Source of the DNA: Opitutaceae bacterium
GTDB lineage: Bacteria; Verrucomicrobiota; Verrucomicrobiia; Opitutales; Opitutaceae
DNA: 64,000 bases
Assembly: GCA_028281165.1 (NCBI GenBank)
Contig: JANQKI010000316.1
Coordinates: 1 to 64,000 of the forward strand
Direction: 5' to 3'
The translations under genes were made by a program, and so were the position numbers. Under the pieces are notes generated by a model. It was not told the DNA's origin, did no database searches, and worked only from the letters and a program-made list of their open reading frames with translations. Shown here piece by piece: positions 59,574 to 64,000 of the stretch; positions within the stretch are counted from its first letter, which is position 1; each line of letters begins with the position of its first letter.

Positions 59574-62500
59574 CTAGATATCTAATTCAAAGCTTAAGAT
59601 GAATTGGCGCTGCGATTTGCGGATCATCCGGATGTTGTTTCCGTTGATGTCCTTAATACCGGGCACGTTCTCGTCCTTATCGAAGGCGTTACGTATATTG
59701 AGCTGTACCTTGTAGTCGCGCTCGCCGAAAAGGTCGGCTTTGCCTCGGTAGCTTGCCACCAAATCGGTAGTGAAATCTTCCGCGCCTATCTGCAAATCGG
59801 ACAGGCTGATAACAGAGGCGGGATCAGACGCATCGCCAGTAATGCCATATCCTATAACGGGAGCGTCGCGCCAACGAAGGGCGCCTCCCAAGGTTACTCC
59901 CTTTAATCGGCCCTCAGTAAAGCGATAGCTTGTATTGAAGTTCCAACGACTAGAACGATCGAACTCATTGGCTTTGCCATCCAGTGATTGGATAAGAGCC
60001 CAACCAATAGAGCCTCCAATCGTATTTTCGATATAGCGTTGGGAAAGCGTTTGCCCGCCGTTGGCAGGATCGGTGCTATTATACCAAGCCGTATCCCAGG
60101 TCCAGGTGCCAATTACACCATCGCCATCGAGATCTTCAGGACTGTTTTCTCCTCCTTCAGGAACGTTGAGGGACTGCCATACTGGCAGACGCTCGTTCAT
60201 ATATTCGTCCCATACTTTGCCTATATCGCTCTCGATAGCCTCGCGATCCGTCCAGGTAAAACGCATGTTGAGGTTCTTGATGGGATTTGCCGCGATGGTG
60301 ATCTCCGTTCCTTCGGAAAACTTGTCGCTCATTACCCAGTAGTTAGCCCGTCCTTTTTCACGAAAACCGCCTTCCCCTTGGGCAGGCCAAGTTGGATTAG
60401 CCACAAGATTCCGCCAGCGATCTTCAATGTCCCAAAGGCGGTCGCGCCAGCGATTGAAAGGCGTGTTGGCCGCTCGCTGTGGCCCGCCAAGCGTTTCGAA
60501 CTCGTTGTAACGCAACGTAAGCTTGCCATCTAACACGGTTAGAGCAAAACCATAGTCTTCCCCATCGCCTTCAGCTCCCGGATACTCGTTTCCATAGGGG
60601 TCAAAGCGACCGATATTCGGCTGAAAGGTATCCGATTCATTGTAATGGAAGGAGAGGTTCTCCGAGGCGTGGACAACGATGCCTGCGGTGCGGGTAATTC
60701 CCTTTTGAGCGACGCCGAATTCTCCGAAGGGCAAATCGAGATAATAAGGCCATAGACCTGTAGGACGGGCGAATGGCAGGAGGTTTCCGTCAGCATCATG
60801 AACTGTCCTCCAATCTCCGTTAGAATCGCGGCCACTATTGCGGACGTTGAGATCTCCATCGAAGGTCTGGCTACTCGCCTTGTCCTGACGCCAGCCATAG
60901 GTCAGAACGACGCGATCATTCCAGAAATAGCCCTGGTAAGCGAATTGCACCGTGTCTTGCTTGGTAGAGATGCCTTGAGCTCCGTTGTTGGAAATGAGCT
61001 GATGTCCATTAACATCGTAATAAGGATTCTCGAGACCCGCAAGCGTGAAAGTCTGGCCTGTGCCATCTTGCAGTTGAATCGGAGTGCCATCGAGCAGCAG
61101 TCCATCGATTTCCGAAGCGAAGAAGCCGTTGCTCTCATTCAAATAATGACGGACCCAGAATTGCCGGGATCCATCCGTGGCCCAATTGTTATTCCTGTTC
61201 GGATCATTGAAACCGCTTCCAGCAAAAGAGGGGTCGTTTCCATTCACATCAGGCAGCCAGCGGTAGCGCATTCCCTGCTGTCCCAGGTTCTTGAACCGAT
61301 CATGAGATCGCAGAGCAGCCAAACGGTGTCGTCCCAGATTACTAACCCAGCCATCGGTCCGTTCGGCGAAATTGAATTCGTAGGACATTGTAGCTCTCCA
61401 GTTCTCGCGGTTGTTACTGTTGCGCTGCCACTGGGCATTGCTCTCCATGTAGAATTCGCCGAAATGCGGATTGGGCGTGACGCCATCATTAAGATAGCGA
61501 TTTGGATCCACGCGGATATTTCGGTTTGTCCCGTTACCATAGCTGTGCTCATTCCAATCCTCGGTGTTGTAAGCCAATTCGAAGAAGAGGTTCTCTAGGA
61601 TTTTTTGCTCCAAGAAGATATTGTATTGGGTGTCCTCGATGAAATGCTTACTCGCGGCTCCAAACGTGTTGATGTCATCGGAGAAGATGCTACCATCAAT
61701 GAAGGTCCAGCCATCCGCTTCATTATTAAGGTTCCAAACGCCAGGAAGGGTTTCTGGTCCGACAATCTGAACCGTGTTGCGGAAAACCTGGGTCCCGCCA
61801 AGAGTGGTACCGTCCCAGACCATTCTCGGCGTATCGCTAACCCGCGAGAAGACCTGGCCAAGAAACGGGCTATTCCAACCACCACCGGGATTTTCGAACA
61901 CCGGTTGACCTGAATTGAACCAAGGCGACGCTTTGTCGTAGGGCAGGAACCGGTTCACTCGATTTTCATCACGCTTGGTTTTCTCGGCATGCAAAGAGAT
62001 CGTCGTATTCTTGGTAGGATACATGAGAAAGGTGCCATACCAACGCGTGCTACGGTCGTGGTTCGGATTAATGTCCTGTTGAGCATTGTCGTCCACAAAT
62101 GCGAAACGGAAGGCCAGTTTTTCGCCAATCGCCTTGTTGTAATCGAAAACGTAGCGCTTGCCGTCCCAGCTGTCCCATTCAAATTTGATTTTGCCGAAAT
62201 CGCCGGTAGTCGACGCTCGATTTAAGGTGACATCCAAGACCCCCGCCGGACTGCCGGTTCCAAAGAGTATCGAATTCGGTCCGCTCGCGATCGTCACCCG
62301 AGACACATTGTAATTGTCTGTGGGCATATCGATCGGGAAGAAGTTCCGGGAAAGGGTGCCCCCGAGTACTCCTCGAATCTGATTAAAGTTGCTGATTTGA
62401 CTATTACCGAAGCCTTCCCCATTGCCAGAAACGTAGTCCTCGGGACCCGACACATTGACCGAGTAGATCAAGGCTTCCTCGACGGAGTTGACCGCGAAAT

Positions 62501-62762
62501 CATCCATGAATTCCATGGTCATGACCTCGACTTGAGAGGCTACATCTTTGAAGTCGGTTCGCAGTCGGCTTCCCGCCAGGGTCTCTGTTGCGACCCAGCC
62601 TTCTTCCGCTTGAACTGTAAAAGGAGATAGCTCGAAAATTTCCTCCTCTTCGTCATCTTGGGCGAATGAGGCAGACAAAGCGGCAAAACCGCAAATAAGA
62701 AGCAAGGGCAGTCGCTCAAGCCTCTTACGAAGTAAGTATGTATACTGGTAGTTTGATCTCAT
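59574..62762 (-). CDS. TonB-dependent outer-membrane receptor
   Basis: A 1062-residue TonB-dependent transporter. The signal peptide (LLLICGFAALSASFAQ) is followed by the acidic DDEEEEIFELSPFTVQAEEG segment with the TonB-box-like ELSPFTVQ that is typical of Opitutia, then a plug domain (VATETLAGSRLRTDFKDVASQVEVMTMEF, NSILFGTGSPAGVLDV) and a 22-stranded barrel ending in QRQFILSFELDI. The terminal residues are the usual aromatic/hydrophobic pattern. With the divergent LacI-type regulator it may import an oligosaccharide or another plant/algal compound; the substrate is unknown. Confidence 0.95.
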   Translation of the reverse strand: MRSNYQYTYLLRKRLERLPLLLICGFAALSASFAQDDEEEEIFELSPFTVQAEEGWVATETLAGSRLRTDFKDVASQVEVMTMEFMDDFAVNSVEEALIYSVNVSGPEDYVSGNGEGFGNSQISNFNQIRGVLGGTLSRNFFPIDMPTDNYNVSRVTIASGPNSILFGTGSPAGVLDVTLNRASTTGDFGKIKFEWDSWDGKRYVFDYNKAIGEKLAFRFAFVDDNAQQDINPNHDRSTRWYGTFLMYPTKNTTISLHAEKTKRDENRVNRFLPYDKASPWFNSGQPVFENPGGGWNSPFLGQVFSRVSDTPRMVWDGTTLGGTQVFRNTVQIVGPETLPGVWNLNNEADGWTFIDGSIFSDDINTFGAASKHFIEDTQYNIFLEQKILENLFFELAYNTEDWNEHSYGNGTNRNIRVDPNRYLNDGVTPNPHFGEFYMESNAQWQRNSNNRENWRATMSYEFNFAERTDGWVSNLGRHRLAALRSHDRFKNLGQQGMRYRWLPDVNGNDPSFAGSGFNDPNRNNNWATDGSRQFWVRHYLNESNGFFASEIDGLLLDGTPIQLQDGTGQTFTLAGLENPYYDVNGHQLISNNGAQGISTKQDTVQFAYQGYFWNDRVVLTYGWRQDKASSQTFDGDLNVRNSGRDSNGDWRTVHDADGNLLPFARPTGLWPYYLDLPFGEFGVAQKGITRTAGIVVHASENLSFHYNESDTFQPNIGRFDPYGNEYPGAEGDGEDYGFALTVLDGKLTLRYNEFETLGGPQRAANTPFNRWRDRLWDIEDRWRNLVANPTWPAQGEGGFREKGRANYWVMSDKFSEGTEITIAANPIKNLNMRFTWTDREAIESDIGKVWDEYMNERLPVWQSLNVPEGGENSPEDLDGDGVIGTWTWDTAWYNSTDPANGGQTLSQRYIENTIGGSIGWALIQSLDGKANEFDRSSRWNFNTSYRFTEGRLKGVTLGGALRWRDAPVIGYGITGDASDPASVISLSDLQIGAEDFTTDLVASYRGKADLFGERDYKVQLNIRNAFDKDENVPGIKDINGNNIRMIRKSQRQFILSFELDI

Positions 62763-62984
62763 GATAATGCGAATTGTAGTGCATTTGTTGGGGGGATATC
62801 TGGTCAGAACGGTCGAATAGATCGGCGCGACCCTTCGAAAGGGACCAGCTTACAAGTCTAGTAAGTAGGGATTAAGTGTGGGGAAGTGACGTGTTGGGAA
62901 ATGCCACAAGATAGAGAATAATGTAATTCGCTTGCCGCTTCACGAAGACTAATTTACTAAACACGTTACGTAAAGCGATATTCC
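62763..62984. promoter_or_regulatory. Divergent promoter region between receptor and LacI gene
   Basis: 222 bases without a gene. A hairpin CCCTT-CGA-AAGGG (about 62832-62844) and an imperfect inverted repeat TTTAC...GTAAA (62953-62974) close to the LacI start are the only marked structures. The latter is a candidate LacI-type operator. Confidence 0.4.
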
Positions 62985-64000
62985 ATGACCGAACGAGTAC
63001 GGCCAAGCATGCAAACCATAGCCAGCGAAGTAGGCGTCTCAAAGGCTACGGTGAGCCGGGCTCTGCGAAATTTGCCCGGACTGAGCGAACCGGTTCGTAG
63101 TCGTATATTGGATACTGCGCGTCGGCTTGGCTACGTAAAGCATCCACTCATCTCAGCGATGATGAGCGATGTTCGTTTCAAGAAAACATCCACTTTTTCG
63201 CCTGTTGTCGCGCTTCTTCACTGCTTGCCATGGGAGAGAGCGAAGGATCTCCACATCAACATGAGGCTTCTCCGCCAAAAAGCCAGGGAACACGCCAGCA
63301 ACCTTGGTTATTCTCTAGAAGAATTCTACCTCAAGGAGCCGGGGATGACGCCCAAACGCATGATAGAGATAGTCAAAGCCCGAGGGATTCGCGGCATCAT
63401 CTTCGAACATTTTTTCGAAAACGATGTTAAATTGGATATCGATCTATCGGAGTTCGCTTCAGTGGCGATCGGGTTTACGCTGACATCACCTAACCTCCAT
63501 CGGATTGTAGTAGATCAATACAACGGCCTGCTCCTGGCTATTAAGAAGCTGCAAAGTCTAGGCTACCGGAGAATGGGGGTGGTAATTCCAGGCCTAAATG
63601 AATCTTTCACCAATTTCAAACGCGAGGCAGCGTTGCACGTGGCCCATCAATCAATGCCCGAGAGTGATCGCATTCCCATTTTTATCTATTCGAGTCTACC
63701 CAATCAAAGTGTATTCAAAAAATGGTTAGACAAACATGAGCCAGAAGTTGTCTTGGCTATGCATATCGATCTCCTGGATCGGCTTCAAGACCTAGGATAT
63801 CGAATTCCGGAAGATATTGGATTCGTCCACTTAGGATGGCATAAATCCTATACGCAATGCGCAGGCATTGCTCCTAACTGGGATCAGGTAGGAATTGCAG
63901 CCACTAATCAGGTGATAGATCAACTGAATCGCAATGAATTCGGCGTCCCCCAAAAGCCGCTCATAACGCTGATTGAAGGAGAATGGATCGACGGACCTTC
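62985..64000 (+). CDS. LacI-family transcriptional regulator, partial
   Basis: About 338 residues visible, cut by the right edge. The LacI helix-turn-helix spans residues 7-50 (SMQTIASEVGVSKATVSRAL, GLSEPVRSRILDTARRLGYV), followed by the periplasmic-binding-protein-like ligand domain (IRGIIFEHFFEND, IVVDQYNGLLLAIKKLQSLGYRRMGVV, DIGFVHLGWHK). It is divergent from the TonB receptor across 222 bases, so it probably controls that gene in response to a sugar. The start is ATG at 62985. Confidence 0.93.
   Translation, partial: MTERVRPSMQTIASEVGVSKATVSRALRNLPGLSEPVRSRILDTARRLGYVKHPLISAMMSDVRFKKTSTFSPVVALLHCLPWERAKDLHINMRLLRQKAREHASNLGYSLEEFYLKEPGMTPKRMIEIVKARGIRGIIFEHFFENDVKLDIDLSEFASVAIGFTLTSPNLHRIVVDQYNGLLLAIKKLQSLGYRRMGVVIPGLNESFTNFKREAALHVAHQSMPESDRIPIFIYSSLPNQSVFKKWLDKHEPEVVLAMHIDLLDRLQDLGYRIPEDIGFVHLGWHKSYTQCAGIAPNWDQVGIAATNQVIDQLNRNEFGVPQKPLITLIEGEWIDGP

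Noticed and set aside
60798-61598. 266-residue plus-strand frame opposite the TonB receptor
   Set aside because: Antisense shadow of the receptor gene; composition follows the complementary codons.

Overview
The window looks like chromosomal DNA of a heterotrophic, probably marine, Verrucomicrobiota bacterium of the class Opitutia (Puniceicoccaceae/Pelagicoccus-like). This placement is an inference. It rests on a TonB-dependent receptor with the Opitutia-type N-terminus beside a LacI regulator, secreted proteins ending in the NISTRGFVGTG-type domain, a long serine hydroxymethyltransferase of the kind seen in Planctomycetes-Verrucomicrobia-Chlamydiae, and a GH2 beta-mannosidase. No rRNA or phylogenetic marker tree was available.

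Layout: (1) 1-3.2 kb: a beta-hydroxyacid dehydrogenase cut by the left edge, and metE with a 26-bp palindrome in front of it. (2) 3.3-6.6 kb: the most accessory-looking stretch. A nested palindromic element and a PLD-type protein come first, followed by a cluster of an XRE-HTH fused to a degenerate class III nucleotidyl cyclase-like domain, an APH-fold kinase and an unrecognised 154-residue protein. (3) 6.7-15.9 kb: class II aldolase, a TauE/SafE transporter, a large FAD/Fe-S 2-hydroxyacid dehydrogenase, beta-mannosidase, an amidohydrolase and a PIG-L deacetylase. (4) 16.3-18.8 kb: an operon of an orphan Pycsar-effector-like membrane protein (PycTM), a membrane-anchored glutamate-synthase-like flavoprotein and a DoxX protein. 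(5) 19-28 kb: an anti-sigma-like protein, an aminotransferase, a subtilase with FG-GAP repeats, a cation efflux protein, and lipoprotein, TPR and AsmA-like proteins. (6) 28.2-31.5 kb: a GIY-YIG protein, tRNA-Gln with a duplicated 3' end, then pyrH-frr-proB. (7) 31.5-42.3 kb: two small secreted NISTRG-family proteins, a UvrD-like helicase, an alpha-E protein, an OGG1-type glycosylase, a VapBC pair, a GNAT enzyme, a kinase-like protein, an ACMSD-like amidohydrolase and a gamma-carbonic anhydrase. (8) 42.3-52 kb: lnt, an FmdB-like protein, a queuosine-tRNA mannosyltransferase, a papain-like peptidase, a chemoreceptor, a TonB-C protein and dGTPase. (9) 52-64 kb: two CsgG-family proteins, an 1100-residue surface protein with six 351-bp tandem repeats, glyA, a TonB-dependent receptor and a divergent LacI regulator cut by the right edge.

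The intergenic DNA is unusually rich in palindromes. I see at least three families: GTAG-headed REP-like hairpins (about seven copies, two of which supply the stop codon of the neighbouring gene), imperfect long inverted repeats of roughly 110-140 bp (AACCRCAAA/CCACGAAG type), and a CCTTCGC...AAGCT repeat that also flanks the tRNA-Gln duplication. No transposase, RAYT gene or CRISPR array is visible. The best candidates for an undescribed system are the 3.3-6.6 kb cluster and the orphan PycTM operon at 16.3-18.8 kb.
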